From: Acholoe squamosa
Lineage: Eukaryota > Annelida > Polychaeta > Phyllodocida > Polynoidae
Reading direction: 5' to 3'
Length of the DNA stretch: 64,000 bases
NCBI GenBank assembly: GCA_949317995.1
Contig: OX439036.1
Location: 8,908,356 to 8,972,355 of the forward strand
The notes below the pieces were generated by a model that saw only the letters and a program-made list of their open reading frames with translations, ran no database searches and was not told where the DNA came from. Shown here piece after piece: positions 44,305-55,378 of this stretch (the first letter of the stretch is position 1; each line of letters starts with the position of its first letter). The position numbers were made by a program, and so were the translations under genes.

Positions 44305-45560
44305 CATGGTATTGTTAGACTCGAAGCCATGCTTATATGGAGGGTAGCATTATCATAAACACAGTATTGTTACACTCGAAGCCATGCTTTTAAGGAGGGT
44401 AGATTTATCATAACAGAGTATTGTTACACTGCAAAAAAGGTGTTTAGATTTTAAACATGTTTAGGCCTAAACACGTTTAAAACCTAAACATATAGGTCAG
44501 TTAGGTGTCTCATTGACTACACATTTAGGAAATGAACACTTTTATTCTAACTACATAAACATTTTTGCTAAACATGTTTAGATGTTTAGAGTTTAAACAG
44601 TTGAATAATAGGTGTTTAGATTTAAACATCAATATGTTTAGATGCTTGAATGTTGAATCCACACCAGGTAGCAGCACTTATTTTGAATGGACTATCCTTA
44701 CACAATTATAATCAATGTTTGTGACAAATGTACCCAAACCGCATGTTTATTATAGTTTCTATTCATTAAATGTCATGAGAATAGAAAGGGCAATAGAAAG
44801 TTGACTAGATTCACCTTACACCACCATCATTAGCATGAAATAATCAATAAGCTCAATGACTGACACCTATTTCATGTTATTCTGGAATAGACAAAGCAAT
44901 TTCCTACCTGCCAAGCTATTGTACTTTCTGAAGTCTCTCATTCTGATGCAGTGTGTACATACATGCACATGTGAATATGTGTGGCTGACATCTTTGGAGA
45001 CTTTGACATGTAAATACCCCCTCCCCCAGTAAATGAGAAAACAAAAAAAAACATCTTTTTTTAATGTATACATGTCTGCACACCCTAACTCTCCGTCAAA
45101 GCATTTAGACATCTAAACACAAAAATTCATAAACATCTAAACAGAAAAATTCATAGATATCTAAACGCAAAGTTTAAACCTAAACAATTAGATTTCTAAA
45201 CACTTGAACTAAGCACATTGTTTGGCTAAACATGTGTAGGAAATTAATGTGATTACAAAAACGTTGCAAGAATATGTTTAGAATTGTGTTTAGGATCTAA
45301 ACACCATTTTTGCAGTGTAGACTCAAACCATGCTTATATGGAGGGTAGAGCTATCATAAACAGAGTATTGTTACACTCGAAGCCATGCTTATATGGAGGG
45401 TAGAGTTATCATAAACAGAGTATTGTTACACACAAAGCCATGCTTATATGGAGGGTAAAGTTATCATAAACAGAGTATTGTTACACACAAAGCCATGCTT
45501 ATATGGAGGGTAAAGTTATCATAACACAGTATTGTTACACTCGAAGCCATGCTTATATGA
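44305..45560. repeat. 55-bp tandem repeat interrupted by a foldback element
   Basis: Unit: TATTGTTACACTCGAAGCCA, TGCTTATATGGAGGGTAGAG, TTATCATAAACAGAG; period 55. About two units lie at 44305-44426 and four at 45318-45560. The element 44427-45317 separates them. About two related units remain at 53215-53325 in the other duplicate. Confidence 0.85.
44427..45317. mobile_element. MITE-like element with CACTGCAAAAA ends, TTTAGAT-rich
   Basis: CACTGCAAAAAAGGTGTTTA at the left and GTTTAG...AAACACCATTTTTGCAGTG at the right are inverted. The flanks read GTTA | element | TAGACTC while an uninterrupted unit reads GTTAGACTC, so a TA was duplicated. The inside is rich in AAACATCTAAAC-like words in both orientations. 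A short frame at 44867-45112 has no family features; no transposase. Confidence 0.75.
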
Positions 45561-46630
45561 AAGATAGAGCTTATTGTTTAAAAATTATAATTAAAAAAAG
45601 AAAGTTTATGATAATTTGATAACTTGATCCTCCATACAAACTTAGGTTATAGCATTGGGTTCGACTTTGAAAGCATCTATATGTGTGCTGTACATCATAT
45701 GTGAGGTTTTACAGTAGCATTGATCTCTCTTTATTCTAGATTCAGACACAATCTAGAGAGATTAATTACAGTGCATTTATTGGCTTGCAGGTCAATGGAT
45801 ACATGAGGAGAAAGGACACACAAAATAAGTGTAGTATTTTGATCGAAGATAAACACAAGCGTTGATTACAGCACAGAACTCAACCTACAACTGCAGTTCT
45901 ACATGGCTGGAACAGATCTCAAATTAAGACATTGTGGAATGAAGACTGTGACTTGAAAACCACAAGCAGATATTCTGAAGTGCTATTGGCAGACAGCCAT
46001 GTAAATTCTTCTAGATCAGATATAGCTCTTACGTGCAGACAACATGGCATTTATTTAGATACGCATACATAAACAGTAATTATCAAATCCAAAAGCACAG
46101 GTAGAATTACATAATCTGATTTGGAAAGCATCACCACACAGGGTAACCAAGGTTACTGTCAACAATATGTAAATAATACATGGGAATTCGGGATGAGGTA
46201 AGGGAGTGGTCAATTCTATCAACAATAACCTCTCCCTATGTGACATGATCATCTGGAGCTTCCCATGGGACATTAATCTACTCTATCTTGAGTGGCAAGT
46301 CGCTAAGCTGTGCTCAGCTGAGAAAAATCAGTGCTACAGATGAAAAGGGAAATTCATTAACTTGTTATCGAGAATAGAAATGAGGAAATGCCCATTACAT
46401 CAATATGATTTGTATCACAATATTTGGGGTGGATAAACTTGTTTTTGCAAGACAACATGTATACCTTTGCATGGCTACATGCACGCATGATAAAAGTGAT
46501 TGGTGCTGTTGTGTCATGTGCACTTTGAACCATGGTTGCGATATGAAAACATAACATACATTCATTTTATCAAAAGGAGCACTGTCTATTTTGATACAAT
46601 ACTTCTATAAGTCAAACCTCACCACAATGG

Positions 46631-46834
46631 GGAATAATCATTTAAACAGAGAATCCATGGATTCGAATGCATCCATAATGTTCACATTAGAAGAATCTGA
46701 TTTGCTCCACTTTATTGTGCACAATTCTATGGGGGCCCATCTGTGTCATGGGATTCATTGCCCACATTCTCTGTTTCAAAATCCTGAAGAATGACAGTAG
46801 AATGTAGCACCCTTTGGCAACCTTCCTACTGCAG
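46631..46834 (+). pseudogene. GPCR pseudogene B, 5' part
   Basis: Matches the N-terminus to TM2 of the intact receptor: MGNNHLNRESMDSNASIMFT, then FHFIV-like TM1 start. A frameshift lies in TM1 (after GAHLC the frame changes) and an in-frame TAG precedes HPLATFLLQ. Homology stops exactly after FLLQ at 46834 and resumes at 50422 with ALAVSD, because a LINE is inserted between. Confidence 0.88.
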
Positions 46835-49800
46835 GTGGTTTAACTGTATTTGTATATATTTATATTTTTGTTTTGTATTGTCTATAGTATATTGTTTTGA
46901 ACATGACCACACCCACAACTAGACTCCATGATTTTTTGGGAATGAAGGGACTGAAGATGGTACACCTAAATACTAGAAGTATGTTTTATAAACGGCAGGA
47001 GATCTTTAATCATCTAGATGGGACGGATATAGTATGTATGAGCGAAAACCTGGCTGCATGAAGAGTATGATGATGATTTAATTAATTGGGAAGATATGAA
47101 CTTGTTCAGGCAAGATATGCGGCGTGAGAAGGGTGGTGGTCTAGCAGTCTATGTGAGAAATGATATACAGGCTAATATAACATTACGACATGATTTGAGT
47201 TTTTCAAACAAGCATCTTGAATGCTTGGTGCTAGATATTAAATTTGAGTCACATGTTATCCAAATTGTAACTCTATATAGACCGCCTTCTGGTAAGCATG
47301 ATAAATTCTTTGAACACTTGAATATGTTAATGACTAGTGCTGATAAAGAAAATGTTGAGCAATGGATCATGGGAGACATAAATATTAACACCCTGTGAGA
47401 AAAATTGAGTAGTACTACGAGGTTATCTGATGCTTGTAAATTTGAAGGTTATCACAAATTAATTCATTAATGTACAAGACCATATAAAAAAACTGTATCA
47501 TGCCTAGACAATATTTTAACTAATTACAATGAAGAGACCACTCATGGGGTCTTGAACTTTTTAGTAAGCGATCATCTACCTGTTTATGTTGTTAAAACCA
47601 GAGAAAAGGTATCGTACTTGAAAAGAAAAATATAGGTAAGGAAATACAATGGTTCCAATGAGGAGCTCTTTATTGACTGGCTTGCCATGGCTGATTGGGA
47701 CTATTTTTATACCCTATCTGACCCTGATAGGACCTGGAAATTTATACAGAATCATATTGTAGATTTTCCGGATGAATATTGTCCTTGAAGGAAATTGAGG
47801 TTGTTAACAAATGAAATAGATGGATGACTCAGGAAATCCTCAGCCTGATTTATGAATGTGAAAATTATGTTAACAATTTCCTTCGTTCCAGGGACAAATT
47901 TTATTTAAATCGTGCTAGGTCCCTGCGATGCAGAATAAATAAGGCCATTAATTATGCTAAGGCCAATCAAGTTAAGAATGCTCTTGAGGAGAATAAGCAT
48001 GATCCAAAGAAATTCTGGCGTGTGATTAATGGTATTCTAAATCCGGAACTTGAAATATCTCCACCTGAGTTATTAGGTGAAGATGGCTTTGTCAAATCTG
48101 AACAAGAATCTGTTGATTATTTGAATGATTTTTTTCCCACTATTGGTGCTAAGCTATCTCAGCACATCACGGATAGAGGGTTCCCAGAGAGAATTCTGCT
48201 GGAGGAACCTGCTGATTCAGCTGAGGAAATGGTGAGAGTAGATAAATGTTTAGTTGAGCTTTTGTTCAAGGAAATAAATGTTAATAAAACATCAGATATT
48301 GAAGATGTGACATACTTAAAACAGCTCTCCTGTTCTTACTGGAACCTATGACCTGGTTGTATCAGCTGACCTTTACCAGTGGTATTTTTCCGGATTCATA
48401 GAAAAAAGCACGTGTAAACCCCATACCTAAAACTGGTAACAGTAAGCTTATAACAAATTGGAGGCCTTGCTCCCAGTTCCCTCTAAAATAGCTGAGCAAT
48501 TAATGTACATACATCTGGAAGAACTTTCTGTCCAAATCCCAATTATAGATATAGATATAGACCAGGTCTGGGTACTGGAGATGCTATCTTTGGATTGTTA
48601 AAAGATATTTATGAGAATAGAGATAGAGGTCACCTCACTGGTGTGTGTTACTCAGATTTTCGGAAAGCGTTTGACTCTGTCCATCATAAGTATCTAATAG
48701 AGTTTCTTGGTCAGTTGGGTTTACATGATACCAGCCTAAACTGGCTTATGAGCTATTTGACAGGGTGAATGCAATACACTAAGATAGGTACATATATATC
48801 TGGTATAAATCCTGTACGATATGGTGTCCCTCAAGGTTCTGTACTCGGGCCGCTATTGTTCATTATGTACATAAATGATGTCAGCGATATGCTGGGGGAT
48901 TGTCAGCATTATTTGTATGCTGACGATCTAGTAATATATTGTTCCAATAATAAGATAGACCTAATAAGAGAGAGGCTACAAATGGCATTGAATCGATTAG
49001 AGTCTTGGTTTATTAACAAGCGTCTGACAGTCAACTCTGATAAATCGAAGGTTGTGTGGTATGGCTCGATCAATAAGCTGAGTAAAACAAAAGGTATCAC
49101 TCTACACTCTTGAGGTACTAGACAACTACTGTTACCTAGGATCGAAGCTTGAAAGTGCTCTTAGTTTTGCCCCAGCCTTAAAGGACCTGTGTAGCAAGGT
49201 TCATCATAGGCTATTTAAGTTTAGTAAGTTCCGCAACAGTCCAACTGAAAACGTTGCTATAACTGTGTCTAAAGCGACTAGCTTATCTGTGTTTGATTAT
49301 GCTTGCTTTGCCTATGAGGGTGCAAATGATGGGCTCCTAAAAAAATTGGATAGACTCCAAAAAAGGGGTTTGAGAATATGTTATAAAGGTAAGCAGATGT
49401 CTGAAGATGAGATATACGCAGCCTCTGCCATTCCTAAGCTAAATAGACGTCGCCAAGAATTACTTCTAAATTACATGTATAAGTTGTCGAAGCGGCCGGA
49501 GTGGTTGGACCTTGAAGTAGGGAGACCGGGACTATGCTCTGAGGCTAAAATACAATTTAAGACCAAAGTTTCGTGCACGAAACTTTGGTTGTAATAATGC
49601 GTCTCTGTATAGAGGAGTCACTCTCTGGAACAATCTCTCGGCCACCATCCAAACGTCTGAAAACAAACACAAGTTCAAGACGCGTATTAGAGGAGTGGAG
49701 GATTTGACCAAAGTTCCTGATGATGATAATAGTTGATGAGTAATATAAGTTTATAATATCTGAATATCTGTTGCTAGGGAGCTGTTCGATAGGACTGCAC

Positions 49801-50421
49801 CTGTAGCAACTAGTACAATGCAATTGTTAACATGGCTCTCATGGACCACTTATGTTGGTTAAGTCTTATCCCTATGAATTGGCCACTAGGGAGCAGTTCG
49901 CTTGGACTGCACCTATGGTGGCACACAATATTACAATGAGCCACATCTGTAGCAACTAGTAGCATGCAATTGTTAACATTGAGCCCTAAATACCACTTAT
50001 GTTGGTTAATTGTTATCCCTTTGAGTTGGCCATTAGGGAGCTGTTCGCTTGGACTGCACCTATGATGGCTGACGATATTACAACTAGCTAATGTGTATTA
50101 TACAAAGTCTCTTGTCTTGGTCTACTGTTATCTGATACAATAATTAGTGTGCCATCTATCTATCAATTTCAGTCCTTTTATTCCCTCTTTATGGAAATGC
50201 AAACTAGCGTGAGTAGTAATCACTGATGAGGTCAATTGTTCTATTTTTGTATATAGTGTAATGTGTATATTTAATATTTATTATTTATTGATTGTATGCA
50301 CTCATCTTTCATTCTAATTTAGTTTATCATCACACACATTATCTGTGCAAACAAATTTGGTGTAACAAAAGAATGAGGAATTCATCTTATTGTCATGATA
50401 CAGTTTCAAACCTCAAAAAAG
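46835..50421 (+). mobile_element. LINE (CR1/Jockey-type) inserted in GPCR pseudogene B
   Basis: A 3.6-kb non-LTR retrotransposon. The endonuclease begins near 46950 (MVHLNTRSMF) and continues with GGGLAVYVRND, LYRPPSG and GDINI to about 47398. Reverse transcriptase spans about 47.8-49.6 kb: KFWRVINGIL, DFRKAFDSVHHKYL, GVPQGSVLGPLLFIMYINDV, YADD at 48916-48927, and a C-terminal RLQKRGLRICYKGK then SLYRGVTLWNNLSATI. The frame is broken by several stops and shifts (for example the stop at 47397-47399, a change of frame near 48350 and one just before 49570), so it is dead. Three imperfect direct repeats (AGGGAGCTGTTCG..., GGACTGCACCTATG) lie in the 3' UTR at about 49777, 49888 and 50034. No clear target duplication is seen. 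Confidence 0.88.
49770..50075 (+). repeat. Direct repeats in the LINE 3' UTR
   Basis: Three copies of GCTAGGGAGCTGTTCGATAG/GGACTGCACCTGTAG-like sequence, period about 110-145, with intervening CAATTGTTAACAT and ACCACTTATGTTGGTTAA in two of them. Confidence 0.7.
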
Positions 50422-51138
50422 GCATTGGCTGTGTCTGACAGTTCCGTCCTTGCATTATCCCTCTTCAGTGGCATTGTTATGGGTCTGCCTCGATACTCAG
50501 TGAAGGACAGATATTCATCTGTGATAGATGTCTACACTGCTGTGTACTGTGTGCCATTCCTCAGCATTGCTTAGAATAGTTCAGTGTGGATAATAGCGAT
50601 GAACCGCTACATAGCAGTCTTCTGGCCTCATGATGCAAACAGACTCAATAACATTACAAAGATTAAGATACAAGTGGCAGTGGTAGTCTCCCTATTCATC
50701 ATAATTTGTTTTCCAGACTTTTTTAGATATACCATTGTATATCCTGATGACACTGAGTCCACAAATGTGCCCTTTCGAGAGGAAACAAGCATTGGACCAA
50801 GAACTCTATTTGGTTTTGTGTATAACGTTGTGTTTAATACAATTGCTGTTGCAGTCTTTCCTCTATTGCTCCTCATAATTTTCAACTCCAGGATTATCTG
50901 GGAGCTGAGGAAGGTCAAAAAGTGGAAGGATGCCCATGGCCAGAATAGCAGTAATTCAGAGAACAATATTACACTAGTGATGGTTGGCATTGTCATTATG
51001 TTTATACTTTGTAACATACCATTTGAGATACAGCTATTAGCATGGTATGCTGGTCAAGACTCTGACATTTGGTATAGCGTGTGTCGGATATACTTCTTAC
51101 ACTTAACTCATCAACAAACTTTGTCATTTACTATATGA
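50422..51138 (+). pseudogene. GPCR pseudogene B, 3' part
   Basis: Resumes at ALAVSDSSVLALSLF (TM2) and runs through TM3 (IDVYTAVYCVPFLSIA), NRYIAVFWPHDANRLNNITK, TM4, YPDDTESTNVPFREETSIGP, TM5, KWKDAHGQNSSNSENNITLV, TM6 and TM7 (FVIYYM). An in-frame TAG follows FLSIA, residues equivalent to TVL before IAMNRY are missing, and the C-terminal tail is replaced by unrelated sequence from about 51138. Together with 46631-46834 it forms one disrupted copy. Confidence 0.9.
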
Positions 51139-51153
51139 ACGTCTTTATAGAAC

Positions 51154-51640
51154 TGTAGTGTTCTACCCCTCGATGTTAATCGAATCTTTCGATAGACAAC
51201 GAAGAACAACTAATCAGGTTCCAGTTAAAACTTTATTGTCAATGACGTATAGGCATCAGCCGTTCTCGATGGCAGTTCACAGGTAGTAGTGTTCAACCTA
51301 CTAAACAATCTTGACACTAGACGACTAAGACAGTCTTCTAGTGTATACTTTAACAAAGCAATAAACACCTTCCCTGTGCAGCAGCACAGAGAAGTATCAG
51401 TACATGGTAGCCGGGCAGTCGCTAACCATCGCTCACGATGGTCCGTCACGAATGGACTGACCCTGAGGAAGGCCGTGAAACGGCCTTAAATACGCAAGAG
51501 TCGAGGGCCACGTGACCATGTGGTTCACCTCTCTTACCCAGGCGTCGGGTAAGAGAGGTGCTCTTGATGTCGCCCACGAGGATCCTCGACATAGTCAAAG
51601 GTACGTCGAGGAAGACTGGCGATCTCACAGAACACTTACA
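51154..51640 (-). mobile_element. Possible solo LTR
   Basis: The segment is bounded by TGTAGTGTTCT and AGAACACTTACA, near-perfect short inverted ends in TG...CA form. On the minus strand it has a TATA-like GTATTTAAGG about mid-element and AATAAAG toward the end, the layout of an LTR. It replaces the C-terminal tail of pseudogene B. No target duplication and no second copy is seen, so the call is tentative. A 13-bp hairpin (ACCTCTCTTACCC and complement) lies at 51527-51559. Confidence 0.4.
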
Positions 51641-52789
51641 TTTGTGTACATATTTAAACATGTTTTACATTATAAACAAAAGTTTGGAGTACTTACTAAT
51701 CTAAAATGGAATGTTTCTAACATTACTTCTTTTCACCCAGTGGGTGTACTTAGCCACAGTGTAGTGGCTATACGGGAGGGTAGCATAAGTTTTCATTAGA
51801 TGTGATACTACTCCCTTGCCAAATACCTCTTAATGTAACATTTATCAGCGTTCAATAAAACTTTGGTAAAAATGTTTTACTTACACCTGACATAGAAAAA
51901 CTGTTTTTTTTTTTTAAAAAAAGCAAGGAATTTTAGAAGCATTGTTCTTATTTAGAAGAACAGGGACAAGCAACTTAGCCACTTGGGCCTGCACAGAGAC
52001 GCTGGCCTATTTATCTAACAAATTAAAATGTACTTGGATGTGTGGTCAGAAATTGGAGTGTTATGGGTTTGAGACTTTGGGTACAATGATACACATGTGT
52101 GTTTCCACAAAGTTCTCCCCTCGGGGAAAAGAGACCCGTTCTCCACAGAAAACACTGAGATTTGGAGGCTTGAAGTTAAGACCACCATTTTTGTTCAAAA
52201 ACACTGACAATCATGTCAGCCCCACCTATTTGAGTGACCTGACAAACTCCAACAGACACAAATGTCATATTTGCTGCAGAGATATGGGTCTATTTTTCAG
52301 AATGAATTCACCGTTATGGGATATTTTTCTAGAAATTAGCCTACTCACATATGGGTCAGTTTTGGGGGTCCATGACCGCACATCCCGGTAAAATAAATTC
52401 AAGTCGACATACTATTTCCAGCCTGTCGTATGTCCTCTAGAGGTAACCTAAGGCTGTACATGTAGAGGGCACTGGCCTACAAGAGTGAATGCATGCCAGT
52501 TCTTTCCAGGTTCTTTCCTGATGCTAACATGAGTTTCTTTAGGTAGCCCAACAGTTTTGATTAGGTCACTAGGACTGTACAGTTTCCTTTAGGCAGGATG
52601 AAGTCCACAAGACCCTGTCCTTGGTACGGTTCCAATCAACGTGTTTGGACATTTTCAACAGGTCATGAAGGGTAAAGGAGGGACGAGTGGGTTCTGGGTC
52701 TCCTAGCCTAGGGTGGATCCCAGCTAAGGTAGTAATTAGGTCAAATTCTGACCTTATGTGCCTGACATCATAACCTGGGTCCTCTCTCT
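51641..52789. other. No supported gene
   Basis: A 149-codon open frame (51942-52391) has no recognisable domain, no flanking splice signals I trust and mixed composition. I do not call it a gene. The rest is unique-looking intergenic DNA. Confidence 0.45.
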
Positions 52790-53083
52790 TCATGCAGCAA
52801 TTGACCACTCAACCAGCAAATGCATTGCAGTCCATCCTTCTAGGACAAGACTTAAGTATGGAATTGGACAATTTACAGTGCTAAGAGACTTACAAAGCAA
52901 AAGTGTTAGACGCGATAAAGCACAGTATAACTACCCATGCTCTGGATGGCAATGATAAGGAAAATTATTTTGTAGCAACTGCAGCAACCCATGGCTTGGC
53001 AATAATACTTAGGCTGCTGCTATAAGGTGCACCACAGGTGAACCCTTGCATATCTATTCATAAGTTGTGCCTTCATATATGCA

Positions 53084-53203
53084 CCCACTTGGCAAAAAAC
53101 ACGTTTTTAAACGTTGTTTTAACCAATTCTCAACCAAATAACCAATAGGGAAACCAATAAAAACGTTTATTAACATAAAAAAAACGTTTTTATGCCAAGT
53201 GGG
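53084..53203. mobile_element. Foldback MITE, CCCACTTGGC ends, AAACGTTT-rich
   Basis: CCCACTTGGCAAAAAACACG at the left and its complement ending GCCAAGTGGG at the right; the interior is made of AACGTTT/AAACGTT words. It is absent from the matching place in block B, so insertion followed the duplication. Best-bounded member of a family also found at 57.87, 59.31, 59.8-60.26, 60.5, 62.92 and 63.55 kb. Confidence 0.8.
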
Positions 53204-53938
53204 CAGGCTATCATAGTACTGCTAGACTCAGAGGCCATGCTTGTATGGAGGGTGGAGTTAATGTAAACAAACTATTGTTACACTCAAAGCCATGCTTCTA
53301 TGGAGGGTTGAGTTATCATAAACTTCTTTTTTTAATAAAAATCAAAAAAGAAAGTGTATGATAACCTGATCCTGCATTAAGCTATTAATGTATTGATATT
53401 ATAGGACGAGGTGACGTTTGCTAACATCACAGAGTCCTAAATATCATTGCATTAATGCATTTATCGCACTTATTCATCCATTATGTATTAATTTCTTACC
53501 TTATAACCCTGTATTTAAGGTAGGAGAAGACATTTTGCATGTGATCCGCTCGCTTTGCCAAGCCGCCGTGGCCATGTTGTCACTCTGCCCGACATACCTC
53601 CACCTTTACACACACTTTACGGGTAGAATCCAAGCGTGTCAAGCCCTCTTCTAGCACCGCCAAATATACGATCTCTAGTTGGTGCTCGCATACATTTTGT
53701 ATCCATTTTCTTAAAAATAAATAAGAATCCATTGATTTCCACAGCGATACGTTTCGCCACCCGCCTTTTGGATAAAATGGAGAAATTCGGCATGGCATGT
53801 TTATCTAGGATATCTAAGCATGTTTCCCTGTTAATAACTCCACCAGGTTCCATGGATTCTAGGCTGATGAGGTGTGTAAACATCAGGTATGTGGGCAAAT
53901 TTTTTCAAATACTTGATGTACATTGCTTTGTATCACCA

Positions 53939-54007
53939 GTCGGCTTGGTATAGTGGACCGCGAGCCGCCTCCTGCCCCAGCCATCGGGGATCGATTCCCC
54001 GTTGAAC
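53939..54007 (+). repeat. tRNA-like SINE head, plus strand
   Basis: GTCGGCTTGGTATAGTGGAC (A-box-like) and GGGGATCGATTCCCC (B-box stem-loop) are spaced as in a tRNA, followed by a non-tRNA body. Acceptor stem pairing is poor, so a tRNA-derived SINE is favoured. Confidence 0.55.
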
Positions 54008-55378
54008 CTAAACAGTTTTAACTGGAAAATGTATGGTGAGGGTGACTTTGTATCCTTCTCCAATTTATTAACATGTCCAGGTTCTAACCAAGATGGACTC
54101 TGTGAATGCGGTTATACCCCGATAACGGCATGGGGTTATGACCAAAAAGGCACTGTAGATGCCAGAATCGTGAGATAAAGAAGCATAGCTTTCTGTCTAA
54201 CAGATATTACGCTTTGTTATATCATCGGGTTTAACTTTGGATGCACCTATGTATGAGCTGTATGAGGTATTACAGTAGCATTAATCTCTCTAGATTCTGA
54301 ATTCAGTCACAATCTGGAAAGATTGATTACATTGCATTTATTGGCTTGCAGGTCAATGGATACATGAGGAGAAAGGACACACAAAACAAGTGTAGTAATC
54401 TGATCGAAGATAAACACAAGCGTTGATTACAGCACTTAACCTACAACTGCAGTTCTTTGTTCTCATGTCTGGAACAGATTTAAGAAAGACATCAATTGCA
54501 CAGTGTATTCAGGACACTGTGGAATAAACATCGCAACCTGAAAACCACAAGCAAACATTCGTAAATGCTATTTGGAGTCAGCCAAATGCATCCCGCTAAA
54601 GCAAATACAGCTATTAAGTGCAGGCAACATGGCAATTATTTGGATGATGCATATATACAAATTCAAAAGTATACATAAAATTAGGATTTGGAGAGCAACA
54701 CCACACAGGGTTACCAAGGTTTTGTAAACATTTTGTAAACATTTTGTATATAATGCAGAAAAGTTGACATGAGTTAAGGAACTGGTCAATTTTATGGCCA
54801 GGGGTGGGAGGAATGTAAAAGTAATTGACACATCTTGGGGTCCAGAGTAAAAGGTTCCGCCCCTTTTCAGCAGAAAATGGAGGGGAGGGGGTTGACTACT
54901 TGCAGGGGGGAGTATAGAATATCCCAATTTATCTGCATGAAATCTCTACACACCCTGTTGATAAAAGGTAATGACTCCACCTAGGTGACATGAGTGGTTG
55001 GAGCTTCCCATGGGACACATGTCTACTCCATCTAGAATGGCAGTCAGGTAGGTTGTGCTCAGCTGAGAAAAATGGTGCTGTGGATTAAAAAATTGATATA
55101 TACAAAATATTCATTTATCCAGAGTAAAGATGAGGAGGGAGGGACATGTCCATTACAATCTACGGTCACACAGATTTTATCATCTTGCAGGCACAGACTG
55201 ATCATTGCAGGACCAAACACTTCAAGATTACCATGGTCATAATATTACAGTGGGACATTTGCAGTGTGGCAATTTCCGCAGGCCTGGTGAGAGTTTTGCC
55301 AAGAGAAGCCTGTTTCCCATGAGTTTCCCTACTGACCGTATATAGGGCATGGCTATGATCTACTCGAATGAAACCATG

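Larger units (their letters stand above)
43140..46630 (+). repeat. Upstream part of duplicated block B (matches 52.79-55.38 kb)
   Basis: Stretches of this DNA match the region upstream of the intact receptor in the same order: 43210-43345 with 52800-52930 (GTCCATCTTTCTAGATCAAG / GTCCATCCTTCTAGGACAAG); 44190-44260 with 52980-53040 (CCATGGCTTGGCA); the 55-bp tandem units; and 45700-45920 with 54280-54450 (TTGGCTTGCAGGTCAATGGA, GATAAACACAAGCGTTGATT). Different transposons interrupt each copy. No exon is recognised here. Confidence 0.75.
52790..55375 (+). repeat. Upstream part of duplicated block C
   Basis: Ordered matches to 43.14-46.63 kb (see that entry) show this and block B descend from one duplication. 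It carries its own inserts: a foldback element at 53084-53203 and a tRNA-like SINE at 53939. Conserved islands such as TTGGCTTGCAGGTCAATGGA (54337) are candidates for 5' UTR or promoter of the receptor gene (inference). Confidence 0.7.

Noticed and set aside
49562-49589. 28-bp palindrome near the LINE 3' end as a regulatory hairpin
   Set aside because: It lies in the LINE coding sequence (RPKFRARNFGCNN reads through it in frame), so symmetry may be accidental.
51942-52391. 149-codon open frame as a host gene
   Set aside because: No recognised domain, no splice context and no related copy in the window; a chance frame is more likely.
53617-53953. Overlapping open frames of about 100 codons on both strands
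   Set aside because: No family features; long frames on both strands of the same DNA suggest composition, not coding.
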